Positions 43,867 to 52,971 of a stretch of DNA of 64,000 bases are shown piece by piece. Positions within the stretch are counted from its first letter, which is position 1. The number at the start of each line of letters is the position of its first letter. The notes under the pieces are model-generated. The model was given only the letters and a program-made list of their open reading frames with translations. It was not told the DNA's origin and did not search any database. Made by a program: the position numbers and the translations under genes. The stretch comes from Galliscardovia ingluviei (lineage in GTDB: Bacteria; Actinomycetota; Actinomycetes; Actinomycetales; Bifidobacteriaceae): contig NZ_BMDH01000001.1 of the NCBI RefSeq assembly GCF_014635685.1, positions 744,001 through 808,000 of the forward strand, given 5' to 3'.

Positions 43867-44724
43867 ATGCAGTTTCTCGAAGTACACTCATTAGATGATC
43901 CAAGACTAAACGCTTATGTCCATTTAACTGAACTTCAGTTGCGCAACCGCCTAGAGCCTTCTATGGGATTATTTATTGCAGAATCTCATAAAGTTATTGA
44001 CCGCGCGCTTGCAGCCGGTGTAGAGCCTGTTTCTTTGCTTATTGAACGCCCATGGCTAGAAGGCATGCAGGAGACTTTACAAGCAATTGACACACGTTGG
44101 GGAACTGATATTCCTGTATTTGTGTGTGAGCCGGAGCTTCTCGAACAACTTACCGGTTACCGGTTACATCGTGGCGCGCTAGCGGCAATGCGACGATGGG
44201 AGCTCCCTAGTGTTACTCAAGTATGCAAGGATGCAAAGCATATCGCTATTATGGAGAACATTGTTGATCACACCAATGTAGGCGCACTTATGCGTTCAGC
44301 CGCTGCCCTTGGTATGGATGCGGTACTCGTTTCTCCTTCTTGTGCTGACCCGCTATACCGCCGAGCAGTACGTGTGTCTATGGGCACGGTATTTCAAATT
44401 CCATGGACTCGTATTGGCACAGACAAGCATGACTGGCCTGAGCAAAGCCTAGACGCACTGCATGAGCTTGGATTTACTACCGTTGCCATGGCTTTACAAG
44501 ATGATTCCATTGATATGACTGAGCTCGCGCGGCGCACACATCTACCTAGCGAAGATCCTCAGTATATCGATAAGGTTGCGCTTATTTTCGGTACCGAAGG
44601 TGATGGACTAACACAGCGCACACTGCGTACTGTGGATCTTACCGTTCGTATTGCTATGGACTATGGTGTAGACAGTCTTAATGTTGCAGCTTCTAGTGCT
44701 GTAGCGTTTTATGCTATTCGCTAG
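43867..44724 (+). CDS. TrmH/SpoU family RNA 2'-O-methyltransferase
   Basis: A 285-residue SPOUT methyltransferase. The three SpoU motifs are clear: NIVDHTNVGALMRSAAALG, the later IFGTEGDGL, and VDSLNVAASSAVAFY at the end. An N-terminal substrate-binding domain covers ~100 residues. It methylates the 2'-hydroxyl of a ribose in tRNA or rRNA; the target base is not predictable. ATG 43867 has GGA eight bases upstream; the GTG at 43846 is less likely. It follows the tRNA-Leu terminator by ~40 bp and shares its strand. Confidence 0.88.
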   Translation: MQFLEVHSLDDPRLNAYVHLTELQLRNRLEPSMGLFIAESHKVIDRALAAGVEPVSLLIERPWLEGMQETLQAIDTRWGTDIPVFVCEPELLEQLTGYRLHRGALAAMRRWELPSVTQVCKDAKHIAIMENIVDHTNVGALMRSAAALGMDAVLVSPSCADPLYRRAVRVSMGTVFQIPWTRIGTDKHDWPEQSLDALHELGFTTVAMALQDDSIDMTELARRTHLPSEDPQYIDKVALIFGTEGDGLTQRTLRTVDLTVRIAMDYGVDSLNVAASSAVAFYAIR

Positions 44725-44934
44725 TTCTATCCGTTGGTGCTATGCAATAGTGTGTTTCGGCACTGCGATACAGCACTACATTTCGACGTGCCATGCGCCA
44801 GCACCAATCGTCTATCTATAAAAATATTTTGTATTTTTCGCAACACACGATTCCGACACGCTGTATTCGCACTAACTTTATGTCATGATAGAGGCGTTGT
44901 TCAACTCATCGTCGAGGTAAAGGTAGGGATCGGT

Positions 44935-46179
44935 ATGAAGCAGAACCCAAAGATTCTATCAATCGTGCTCGCTGGTGGCGAGGGAACCCGTCTCATGCCT
45001 TTAACACGAGATCGCGCTAAGCCAGCTGTACCTTTTGGTGGTGTGTTCCGTTTAGTAGACTTTCCACTGAGTAATCTCGTAAATTCTGATATGCGTCAAG
45101 TTATTGTACTCACTCAGTACAAGTCGCATTCGCTAGACCGTCATATTTCGCGAGTATGGCGCTTCTCTGCATTACTTGGTAATTATGTCACCCCTGTGCC
45201 AGCACAGCAACGTTTAGGTAAGCACTGGTACTTGGGCTCAGCAGACGCTATTTTGCAAACTATTAATATTATTGAAGATGTGCAGCCTGATATTGTTGTT
45301 ATCGTAGGCGCAGATCACGTCTATCGTATGGACTTTAGGCAAATGGTGCAGTCCCATATTGACTCTGGAGCTGAGTTTACAGTTGCTGGCATTCGTCAAC
45401 CAGTAAGCCAGTCCAATCAATTTGGCGTGATTAACACTGACCCGGCACACCCACAAGTTATTACCCATTTTGAAGAAAAACCAGAAACCACGGCTGGTCT
45501 TGCTGACGATCCTTCTATGATGCTGGCTTCTATGGGCAATTATGTAGCTAATACGGATGCTCTCTTCAACGCGCTGCGTCAGGATGAGAAAGCAGCTGAT
45601 ACCAAGCATGATATGGGCGGCGATATTGCTCCATTCTTTGCTGCACGTGGTGAAGCAGGCGTGTATGACTTCACGCTCAATGATGTGCCTGGATCTACTG
45701 AAAAAGACCGCGCATACTGGCGTGATGTGGGTACAATTAAGCAGTTCTATGATGCACATATGGATTTGATCGCCTATGTGCCAGACTTTAATTTATACAA
45801 TGAGCAGTGGCCTATTTACACGAATTCTGGCTCACTCCCACCTGCCAAGTTCGTGCATGCCGGTCGCGATCGCTTAGGTCACGCAACTGACTCTATTGTC
45901 TCGCCTGGTACCATTGTTTCTGGTGGTGAAGTGCACCACTCTGTGATTTCACCAAATGTGCGTATTCATTCATGGTCTCAGGTTGTTGACTCAGTGCTCT
46001 TTGATGGCGTAGTTATCAATCGTCGTGCGCGTGTGTATAAGGCAATCCTCGATAAGAATGTGGTCTTAACAGAGAACGCCACCGTCGGTATTGATACTGA
46101 ACGTGATATAAAACGAGGATTTACCATTACTCCAGAGGGTATTACCGTAGTACCAAAGGGAACAGTAGTTTCTGATTAA
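44935..46179 (+). CDS. glgC: Glucose-1-phosphate adenylyltransferase
   Basis: Makes ADP-glucose, the glucosyl donor for glycogen, from glucose-1-phosphate and ATP. The 414-residue protein has the nucleotide motif [23 protein letters not shown]-like sequence ([20 protein letters not shown]), the catalytic segment [11 protein letters not shown] and a C-terminal left-handed beta-helix with the allosteric site. ATG 44935 is preceded by GGTAGGG. The frame is open 67 codons upstream, but that part has no site and no similarity to the family. The 210-bp upstream gap shows no other gene. GlgA at 11.9-13.2 kb would use the product. Confidence 0.95.
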   Translation: MKQNPKILSIVLAGGEGTRLMPLTRDRAKPAVPFGGVFRLVDFPLSNLVNSDMRQVIVLTQYKSHSLDRHISRVWRFSALLGNYVTPVPAQQRLGKHWYLGSADAILQTINIIEDVQPDIVVIVGADHVYRMDFRQMVQSHIDSGAEFTVAGIRQPVSQSNQFGVINTDPAHPQVITHFEEKPETTAGLADDPSMMLASMGNYVANTDALFNALRQDEKAADTKHDMGGDIAPFFAARGEAGVYDFTLNDVPGSTEKDRAYWRDVGTIKQFYDAHMDLIAYVPDFNLYNEQWPIYTNSGSLPPAKFVHAGRDRLGHATDSIVSPGTIVSGGEVHHSVISPNVRIHSWSQVVDSVLFDGVVINRRARVYKAILDKNVVLTENATVGIDTERDIKRGFTITPEGITVVPKGTVVSD

Positions 46180-46210
46180 CTTTGAATAAGTGAGACTAAC
46201 TGCTGTCAAA

Positions 46211-46253
46211 TACTAATAGGGGCTTCTAGAAATTCTAAAAGCCCCTATTAGTA
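46211..46253. terminator. Long hairpin between convergent glgC and sufT
   Basis: A 15-pair perfect stem TACTAATAGGGGCTT / AAGCCCCTATTAGTA with a further TAGAA/TTCTA pairing inside. It lies in the 127-bp gap where glgC and sufT converge. No strong T run follows on either side, but the stem is very stable and likely serves both directions. Confidence 0.65.
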
Positions 46254-46277
46254 AAGTATCGGTTCTTGCTGATTAAG

Positions 46278-46311
46278 TAGTACTGTGATTTAGATAGTAC
46301 TGTGATTTAGT
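46278..46311. repeat. 17-bp tandem duplication over the sufT stop
   Basis: TAGTACTGTGATTTAG occurs at 46278-46293 and 46295-46310, one base apart (unit 17 bp). The second copy includes the sufT stop codon (46307-46309), so a duplicate stop region lies just downstream of the gene. Confidence 0.8.
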
Positions 46312-46825
46312 ATCGCGGCAAATTACCCATATTAAAGCCAAGCACAGCAAGCTGCTCCTGACCAGAAGGCGTAATTTTATCAATCGTCCAAGGCGGAGTC
46401 CATGTCCAGTCAATACGGAATTCTTCAACAAGCCCTGCAAGCACTGATGCCGTTTCGTCCTCAATAAGATCAGTTAATGGGCATGCAGGTGTAGTCAAAG
46501 TCATAGTAATAATAGCGCGACCAAGCTCATCAATTTCAATACCGTATACCAAGCCTAAATCAACAACATTGATGCCCAGCTCCGGATCGACAACCTGATA
46601 CATAGCTTCCCGAACATCGCGCGCAGTGGCACGTCCGATGTCGTCGAGTGCAACTAAAGGGATATCATCAGCGTCCCCATCTCCTGCCTCCCCCTGCGCC
46701 CCAGTTAATGCAGAAGTAAACTGAGGATTGGCAACAACTTGACGCGCTAACTCTTCATCTCCTAGAGCCGACTGCACCGAGGCAAGAATCGAATCCTCAG
46801 GCTCAGGTACCAAGCTACTTGTCAT
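46307..46825 (-). CDS. sufT: Fe-S assembly factor SufT (DUF59/MIP18 family)
   Basis: A 172-residue protein whose core DUF59 domain (about residues 68-160) contains VREAMYQVVDPELGINVVDLGLVYG and the metal-linked TTPACPLTDLIEDE with its conserved Cys. The domain aids iron-sulfur cluster maturation or transfer. An acidic, low-complexity extension of ~60 residues precedes it. AAGGAGG stands before ATG 46825. It is the last gene of the suf operon, as in mycobacteria. The C-terminus (NMGNLPRY) ends within a tandem DNA duplication. Confidence 0.9.
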   Translation of the reverse strand: MTSSLVPEPEDSILASVQSALGDEELARQVVANPQFTSALTGAQGEAGDGDADDIPLVALDDIGRATARDVREAMYQVVDPELGINVVDLGLVYGIEIDELGRAIITMTLTTPACPLTDLIEDETASVLAGLVEEFRIDWTWTPPWTIDKITPSGQEQLAVLGFNMGNLPRY

Positions 46826-46929
46826 AGCGCCTCCTTTTCAACGATTACACTGTAGCGTATTAGGACACAACTTGCTAGAGCACTCCCAACTTTCAGCTAT
46901 TAGAGGGTATGCCATTATTATCTGTCGCA

Positions 46930-47550
46930 TTATAACCGTGTCATCGCCTGAGCTGCAGAATCCTTAAAACCCTCCCAGCCGAGTAGAGCACATTTAATGC
47001 GCATAGGATATTTTGATACCCCTTGAAAGACAATAGCATCGTCTAAACGCTCAGCTGCCGCGTCGTCAATTCCAGCTCCTCGAGAATTCATCAGCGCATG
47101 AAAATCGCGGAATAAAGCCATAGCCTCATCAACACTCTTGCCAACAATCAAATCAACCATTATGGAAAGACTTGCCTGAGAAATAGAACAGCCTTGGCCA
47201 TCCCACACCACCTGCTCGATAACAGGAGAGCTGCCATCGTGCATCTCGCGCAATTCTACACGTACGGTAACTTCATCGCCGCATGTTGGATTAAACTGGT
47301 GTGACTGACCTATCTCACATCCCTCATGCTGGGCATGCACCTGGCTTAATCCTGATGCCAGCGCACCAATAGTGTTAGCTGTATTACCATCTTGGCTCGC
47401 GCTCTGTGTGCCATTTTCGCTTGGCGCCGCACCAGCATCAGATTGTGAAAGAAATGATTGCTTACCATGAGCCTGCTTGGATGCTTCAAGAATTACTTCT
47501 TGATACATCTGCTCTAATTCATTACCAGTTGCAAAACCGAAACTTGCCAT
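46930..47550 (-). CDS. sufU: Fe-S scaffold/sulfur acceptor SufU
   Basis: SufU accepts sulfur from SufS via a zinc-dependent ligand swap and feeds the SufBCD scaffold. Cys90 (NPTCGDEV), Cys121 (GQGCSISQAS) and a third Cys near residue 186 (RIKCALLGWEGF) match the family's zinc/sulfur ligands. At 206 residues it exceeds the usual ~145-155. The extra part is a Ser/Gln/Ala-rich insertion at about residues 31-78, between the first helix and the first Cys. The ATG has only a weak ribosome site. It lies between sufS and sufT. Confidence 0.92.
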   Translation of the reverse strand: MASFGFATGNELEQMYQEVILEASKQAHGKQSFLSQSDAGAAPSENGTQSASQDGNTANTIGALASGLSQVHAQHEGCEIGQSHQFNPTCGDEVTVRVELREMHDGSSPVIEQVVWDGQGCSISQASLSIMVDLIVGKSVDEAMALFRDFHALMNSRGAGIDDAAAERLDDAIVFQGVSKYPMRIKCALLGWEGFKDSAAQAMTRL

Positions 47551-47714
47551 ACGCTGAATAGTATCCTTGCCCTACTACTTAAGACCATGCTCATGTGACT
47601 TACGTTTATTTGACTACGTTTTACTTAACTATGCCCATTCGCCATCGGCGCATACACCTAAAACACCAATACCAGTGTCCTATGCCCCGCATTAAGCGCA
47701 AGTATTACTCGCTA

Positions 47715-48998
47715 CTAGGCTTTGAAAAACGCCCGAACACCACTAACTGCATCAACTAACGCATCGATATCACTAAGCGTATTATATACGCCCACAGAAG
47801 CCCTGTTGGAAGCAAATACTCCAAAATGTCGATGTATAGGCTGTGCGCAATGATGCCCTACTCTAATAGCTACACCCTGCGCATCAACAAATTGTCCAAC
47901 ATCATGCGGGTGAACGCCTTCAACTTCAAAAGCCACAGTGCCAATACGTTGGGTGTTTTCAGTAGGACCTAAAATGCGAACTCCTGGAATGCTATCAAGC
48001 TGCAAAAGACGTTCAGTTAAAGCGTGCTCATGCTGCTCAATCGCTGCAAAACCAATATGGTCAAGAAATTCGGCAGCAACACCTGATGCAACAACTTGTG
48101 CAATTGGCTGAGTACCTGCTTCAAAACGTGCTGGAGGTGCCATATATTGTGCCGGCTTATCCAACCAAGCAAGCTCAACCATAGAACCGCCAAATGTTGC
48201 TGCAGGGAGTGCTTCTAGTAGTTCACGCTTGCCATAAAGGAATCCTACACCAGTCGGCCCATACATTTTATGTGCACTAAATGCTGCAAAATCAACATCA
48301 AGCGCATGCATATCCAAGGCAAGATGAGGCGCTGCTTGGCATGCGTCGAGAATAACCACAGCACCAACTTGATGAGCTGCCTGAACAATTGGCGCAACGT
48401 CAGTAATCGAGCCAGTCACATTAGTAACATAGGTTACTGCTACTATGCGCGTGCGCGCAGTAATCACCTCATGAGCGCGCGTCACATCAATGCGACCATC
48501 TTGCGTCACCGGTATCCAACGCAATGTAGCCCCAGTTCGCGCAGCCAACTCCTGCATAGGCAGCAATACTGAATGGTGTTCTGCCTCAGATACTACAATT
48601 TCATCACCTTCATGGAGTGCAAATCGTGTAGCTGCACTACCACCTCGACCAAGGCTGGCATATCCGAAAGCTGTTGCCAGCAAATTCAGTCCTGCAGTAG
48701 CTCCTGCAGTTACTACTACTTCTTCTTCGCCCTCTTGCCATGAAGCACCAATAAACTTAGCGATGCGCTCACGAGCTTGTTCAAAAGCCACCGTTGAGCG
48801 TGCGGCTAGTTCGTGCGCTCCCCTATGCACTCCCGCATTAATAGTGGAATAAAACTGTGATTCAGCATCAATAACACATTGTGGCTTTTGAGCAGTTGCT
48901 GCACTATCCAAATACACTAATGGTTTGCCATGCACTGTTTGTTGCAAAATAGGAAATTGTGCGCGAATTGCATCCCATGAATGTTCCTGCTGTTCCAT
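47715..48998 (-). CDS. sufS: Cysteine desulfurase SufS
   Basis: A PLP enzyme (427 residues, class II desulfurase) that takes sulfur from cysteine as a persulfide. The PLP lysine is in AFSAHKMYGPTGVGFLYG (near residue 245), and the catalytic Cys is in RVGHHCAQPIHRHFG (near 383). EAEHHSVLLP and the DACQ motif (VILDACQAAPH) are also present. GAAGGTGG precedes ATG 48998. It is separated from sufC by a 156-bp spacer with a hairpin and a tandem repeat, unlike the tight sufB-sufD junction. Confidence 0.95.
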   Translation of the reverse strand: MEQQEHSWDAIRAQFPILQQTVHGKPLVYLDSAATAQKPQCVIDAESQFYSTINAGVHRGAHELAARSTVAFEQARERIAKFIGASWQEGEEEVVVTAGATAGLNLLATAFGYASLGRGGSAATRFALHEGDEIVVSEAEHHSVLLPMQELAARTGATLRWIPVTQDGRIDVTRAHEVITARTRIVAVTYVTNVTGSITDVAPIVQAAHQVGAVVILDACQAAPHLALDMHALDVDFAAFSAHKMYGPTGVGFLYGKRELLEALPAATFGGSMVELAWLDKPAQYMAPPARFEAGTQPIAQVVASGVAAEFLDHIGFAAIEQHEHALTERLLQLDSIPGVRILGPTENTQRIGTVAFEVEGVHPHDVGQFVDAQGVAIRVGHHCAQPIHRHFGVFASNRASVGVYNTLSDIDALVDAVSGVRAFFKA

Positions 48999-49075
48999 AT
49001 GCCACCTTCGTGTGTATCAGACGGTTCAAGTGTTCGTACGGTTGCACCGAGCATCTGAAAATGAGTTCTGTATAA

Positions 49076-49109
49076 TTCGGTTCTATATATAATTCGGTTC
49101 TATATATAA
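49076..49109. repeat. 17-bp tandem duplication between sufC and sufS
   Basis: TTCGGTTCTATATATAA is repeated exactly twice, with TATAA before and TTC after as partial further units. It lies in the sufC-sufS spacer, next to a stable hairpin, and is AT-rich. Confidence 0.85.
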
Positions 49110-49114
49110 TTCAA

Positions 49115-49136
49115 GGCGGTACCTTTCGATACCGCC
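49115..49136 (-). other. Hairpin in the sufC-sufS spacer
   Basis: GGCGGTA / TACCGCC, seven perfect pairs with an eight-base loop, starting 18 bp past the sufC stop. On the minus strand it is followed by TTGAATTATATATAG, a poor T run. It may attenuate transcription into sufS-U-T or protect the sufB-D-C message. Confidence 0.55.
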
Positions 49137-49154
49137 ACCATAAATGCTATAGCC

Positions 49155-49934
49155 TTATGCCAAAGCAGACTCAGATTCTGCGCCCTGTGGCAAATACTGA
49201 TCATAGCCGTGCTCTTCGAGCTCATCAGCTAATTCAGGACCACCAGTGCGCACAAAATGTCCGTCAGCAAATACGTGCACAATATCTGGCTTAATATACT
49301 TCAAAATACGGGTATAGTGAGTTACCATCAAAATACCCATACCGGTATTATCTTTAGCACGGTTCACACCCTCAGACACAATGCGTAACGCATCAACGTC
49401 AAGACCAGAATCCGTCTCATCAAGCACTGCAAACTTTGGCTTCAACAACTCTAGCTGCAATACTTCAGCACGCTTTTTCTCACCGCCGGAGAAGCCTTCA
49501 TTGACGGAGCGCTGAGCAAACTTAGGATCCATTTTCAAACGGGTCATTGCCTCAGACAAATCCTTGACCCACTGACGAATCTGTGGCGCTTCACCATCAA
49601 CCTCTGTCTTTGCAGTACGCAAAAAGTTCGTCATAGAAACACCAGGAACTTCAACTGGGTACTGCATAGCCAAGAATAGACCAGCCTTAGCACGCTCATC
49701 AGGGGTCATTGTCAAAATGTCTTGACCATCGAGCAAAGCCTGACCGGAATCCACTTCATACTTTGGATGTCCTGCCAGAGTATAAGCCAAGGTTGATTTA
49801 CCGGAACCGTTAGGACCCATAATAGCGTGAGTTTCGCCGGAATCTACAGTTAAATTCACGCCTTTAAGAATCTGCTTACGTCCCTCTTTGGTCTCAACAG
49901 ATGCGTACAAATCCTTAATTTCTAATGTAGACAT
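49155..49934 (-). CDS. sufC: Fe-S assembly ATPase SufC
   Basis: A 259-residue soluble ABC ATPase that powers the SufBCD scaffold. Walker A is GPNGSGKST (40-48), the signature is FSGGEKKRAEVLQL, Walker B is FAVLDETDSGLD, and the switch is VTHYTRILKYI. The ETDSGLD form is characteristic of SufC. AAGGTGGAG precedes ATG 49934. It follows sufD after 117 bp and is followed by a hairpin before sufS. Confidence 0.96.
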   Translation of the reverse strand: MSTLEIKDLYASVETKEGRKQILKGVNLTVDSGETHAIMGPNGSGKSTLAYTLAGHPKYEVDSGQALLDGQDILTMTPDERAKAGLFLAMQYPVEVPGVSMTNFLRTAKTEVDGEAPQIRQWVKDLSEAMTRLKMDPKFAQRSVNEGFSGGEKKRAEVLQLELLKPKFAVLDETDSGLDVDALRIVSEGVNRAKDNTGMGILMVTHYTRILKYIKPDIVHVFADGHFVRTGGPELADELEEHGYDQYLPQGAESESALA

Positions 49935-50051
49935 CGTCTCTCCACCTTATCCATGTATCGTTTCTCTACCGTTGTACTAGCAATACACTGATTTCAGCAT
50001 ATACCAGCAATTACCTCATGTGCTAGCGCGAACTGTTTTGCTTGCAACTTC

Positions 50052-51260
50052 TTATTTGCCAGCAACAGCCTCAGTGCGAGCCAAACGCCTATTGATTGCC
50101 GTCATCAAATGATCAGCAATAGCTGGAATACCAATCTGATCAATCAACTCTGCAAAGAAGCCACGAACCACAAGTTTGCGTGCTTCAACTTCGCCAATAC
50201 CACGCGACTGCAAGTAGAAGAGCTCTTCATCATCAAAACGACCGACTGAGCTTGCATGGCCTGCACCCACAATATTGCCGTTTTCAATCTCCAGATTTGG
50301 TTCAGAATCAGCAACAGCACCAGGAGTAAGTACCAAATTACGATTCAACTCGTAAGAATCAGTACCAGGAGCGGTTGGCTCAATCAACGCATTGCCTACC
50401 CATGTAGCATGTGCATCTTTACCGTCAAGTGCACCCTTATAAATCACACGAGACTTGCATTCTGGGTGATTGTGCACCACCATTGTACGATGCTCTATAT
50501 GTTCACCTGGATCAACAAAATAAATACCAAGCATAAGCACATCAGACTGTGCGCCACCAAAATCCTGATCCATACGCAAACGCACCACATCGCCGCCAAG
50601 CGTAACTACCGAATGACGTAGTGTCGCTCCTTCACCGACGCGAATGCGATGATTACCGACCATCTTGGAACCTTCGTCCCACTCTTGAATAAAGGTGGTC
50701 GAGACATGGGAATCCTTACCCGTAATAATCTCAACACCTTCAGCAAGTAGGGCTGGACCGTCATGTTCAACTACCACATCTGCATGTGCTCGATCTGCGG
50801 CTTTGATCACGAGGTGGAAAGCATCCAACTGCATTCCGGCGCCATGAACGGCCACAAGAATTGGCTTGTCAATTTCGCCAGCCACTTCAAGTACTGTGGA
50901 CGTTGTGCCAGAATTCCATTCAACAGCAGATACGCGATCATTTGGCTTACCTACTGTTGCGCTATCTTCGCTCAGCTTGGTTTGATACAGTGAAATCAAG
51001 TCTGCTGGAACTGCAGTGCCATCAATCATAGAAACTTCAACAGTGGTTTTACCGCTTGGTGTGAAAACATGGTAAAACTCTTCGAGACGTTCTACTGGAG
51101 TAAAGCGCCAATCATCCTGCTTACGATCTGGGACTGCAAAATCATCAACCGAAAAACTACGTGGAGACTTATCTGCACTCGAAGGCATAGCAGCAGGAAG
51201 CGCATATGGATCTTGTGGATTCGCCACTGGGATTTGAATTTCTTGCTCAACCTGTGCCAT
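50052..51260 (-). CDS. sufD: Fe-S assembly protein SufD
   Basis: A 402-residue SufB/SufD-family protein with a central right-handed beta-helix that forms the heterodimeric scaffold with SufB and binds SufC. Recognisable by HASSVGRFDDEELFYLQSRGIGEVEARKLVV in the C-terminal domain, the usual SufD ending with the histidine region GAGHASSVG. Its ATG overlaps the sufB stop (TAATG), so SufB and SufD are made together. Confidence 0.95.
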   Translation of the reverse strand: MAQVEQEIQIPVANPQDPYALPAAMPSSADKSPRSFSVDDFAVPDRKQDDWRFTPVERLEEFYHVFTPSGKTTVEVSMIDGTAVPADLISLYQTKLSEDSATVGKPNDRVSAVEWNSGTTSTVLEVAGEIDKPILVAVHGAGMQLDAFHLVIKAADRAHADVVVEHDGPALLAEGVEIITGKDSHVSTTFIQEWDEGSKMVGNHRIRVGEGATLRHSVVTLGGDVVRLRMDQDFGGAQSDVLMLGIYFVDPGEHIEHRTMVVHNHPECKSRVIYKGALDGKDAHATWVGNALIEPTAPGTDSYELNRNLVLTPGAVADSEPNLEIENGNIVGAGHASSVGRFDDEELFYLQSRGIGEVEARKLVVRGFFAELIDQIGIPAIADHLMTAINRRLARTEAVAGK

Positions 51261-52750
51261 TAGCCAACTGATCCTTCCATTTGTAGTTCTACCAAACGAT
51301 TAAGCTCAAGCGCATATTCCATTGGCAACTCACGGCTGATTGGCTCCACGAAACCACGCACAATCATGCCCATAGCCTCATCTTCGCTCAAGCCACGACT
51401 CATCAAATAGAACAACTGCTCTTCAGAAACCTTAGAAACAGTAGCCTCATGAGCCATCGAAACATCATCTTCACGCACATCCACATGAGGATACGTATCA
51501 GAACGCGAGTAATCGTCTACAAGCAGAGCATCGCAAACCACGTTTGAGCTAGAGCCCTCAGCACCCTTAATAATCTTTACCAGTCCACGGTATGCAGAAC
51601 GTCCACCCGCACGAGAAATCGACTTAGCAACAATAGTCGAGCTGGTATGAGGTGCCAAATGAATCATCTTAGCGCCGGTATCTTGATACTGACCCTTGCC
51701 TGCAAAACCAAGCGACATAGTTTCAGCCTTAGCATATGGTTCAGCCAAAATGCAAGCAGGATACTTCATCGTAGCCTTAGAACCGATATTGCCATCGACC
51801 CATTCCATGGTGCCACCCTCGCGCACATAAGCACGCTGAGTAACCAAGTTATACACGTTATTCGACCAGTTTTGTACGGTGGTGTAGCGCACGCGAGCAT
51901 GCTTTTCTACAATAATCTCCACATTAGCCGCATGCAATGAGTCAGTAGAATAAATAGGTGCTGTACATCCTTCTACATAATGCACATACGAGCCTTCGTC
52001 TGCAATAATCAACGTGCGCTCAAACTGACCCATATTTGGCGTATTGATACGGAAGTATGCCTGCAAAGGAATATCAACATGCACACCCTTAGGCACGTAT
52101 ACAAATGAACCGCCAGACCATGCAGCAGTATTTAATGCAGCAAACTTGTTATCATCCGCTGGAATAACAGTGGCAAAATACTTCTTTACTAATTCAGGAT
52201 ATTCGCGAACTGCAGTATCGGTATCAACGAAAATAACACCCTGCTTCTTCAAATCTTCCTGAATAGAGTTATAAATAACCTCAGACTCATACTGTGCTGC
52301 AACACCAGCAACTAGACGATTCTTCTCTGCTTCTGGAATACCGAGCCTGTCATAGGTATTGCGAATATCATCAGGCAAATCATCCCAAGTATTGGCCTGC
52401 TTATCAAGCGGTTTTACATAATACTTAAAATCGTCAGCATTAAATCCTGAAAGATCTACACCCCAATCAGGCATTGGCTTTTCGACAAACGCACGATAAC
52501 CTGCAAGACGATATTCAAGCATCCACTCTGGCTCACCTTTGCTTGCAGAAATCTCGCGTACTACTGACTCGTCAATACCCTTTTTGGCTGCTTCACCTGC
52601 GGCATCGGAATCATGCCAACCATATTCATACTCACCAAATTGGCTGATGATTTCCTCATCTTGTTTAATCTTATCCGTATTCACACGGCCTCGATCAGCA
52701 AGATATTGATTCATCTCAACATCAGCTGCGAGTGATTGTGCTTCAGTCAC
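51260..52750 (-). CDS. sufB: Fe-S assembly scaffold SufB
   Basis: A 496-residue scaffold subunit on which new Fe-S clusters form. Family landmarks are [33 protein letters not shown] with the conserved Cys, and [22 protein letters not shown] at the C-terminal end. The GTG start at 52750 has AAAGGAGG nine bases upstream. It is the first gene of the suf operon. No sufR repressor gene lies upstream, where mycobacteria have one. A CRP-type palindrome stands ~94 bp before the start. Confidence 0.96.
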   Translation of the reverse strand: MTEAQSLAADVEMNQYLADRGRVNTDKIKQDEEIISQFGEYEYGWHDSDAAGEAAKKGIDESVVREISASKGEPEWMLEYRLAGYRAFVEKPMPDWGVDLSGFNADDFKYYVKPLDKQANTWDDLPDDIRNTYDRLGIPEAEKNRLVAGVAAQYESEVIYNSIQEDLKKQGVIFVDTDTAVREYPELVKKYFATVIPADDNKFAALNTAAWSGGSFVYVPKGVHVDIPLQAYFRINTPNMGQFERTLIIADEGSYVHYVEGCTAPIYSTDSLHAANVEIIVEKHARVRYTTVQNWSNNVYNLVTQRAYVREGGTMEWVDGNIGSKATMKYPACILAEPYAKAETMSLGFAGKGQYQDTGAKMIHLAPHTSSTIVAKSISRAGGRSAYRGLVKIIKGAEGSSSNVVCDALLVDDYSRSDTYPHVDVREDDVSMAHEATVSKVSEEQLFYLMSRGLSEDEAMGMIVRGFVEPISRELPMEYALELNRLVELQMEGSVG

Positions 52751-52843
52751 TGTACGCCGCCTCCTTTACGATTGTTCGTTCCTTAAAGTAACAGAAACCT
52801 TGCCATATCGCTAGTGTTTACAACAAGTCTATCATCGTACGGA

Positions 52844-52859
52844 TGTGAGCTTTCTCACA
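52844..52859. promoter_or_regulatory. CRP/FNR-type palindrome upstream of sufB
   Basis: TGTGAGCTTTCTCACA: the two half-sites TGTGA and TCACA are perfect and six bases apart, the exact CRP-type consensus. It lies in the pyrG-sufB gap, downstream of the pyrG terminator and upstream of sufB, so it would act on the suf operon. Confidence 0.55.
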
Positions 52860-52900
52860 CTTCGCATGTACTTGAACGTATCGCAACATCAGAAATACAA

Positions 52901-52926
52901 AAGCGGGCACCCAAAGGCACCCGCTT
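52901..52926 (-). terminator. pyrG terminator
   Basis: AAGCGGG / CCCGCTT stem extended by wobble and CC/GG pairs to about eleven pairs, followed on the minus strand by TTGTATTTC. It lies 46 bp past the pyrG stop. Confidence 0.8.
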
Positions 52927-52971
52927 GCTCCTAGTGTTTAAAAACCACTAAGCCTCAAACTGAGCCGTAGT

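Noticed and set aside
44734-44934. N-terminal extension of glgC
   Set aside because: The frame is open, but the translation is unlike GlgC, lacks a ribosome site and would replace the promoter region.
46278-49109. 17-bp duplications as target-site duplications around an inserted sufS-U-T segment
   Set aside because: The two duplications have different sequences and each is a local doublet, so they cannot be the two ends of one insertion; sufS-U-T is also the normal operon order.
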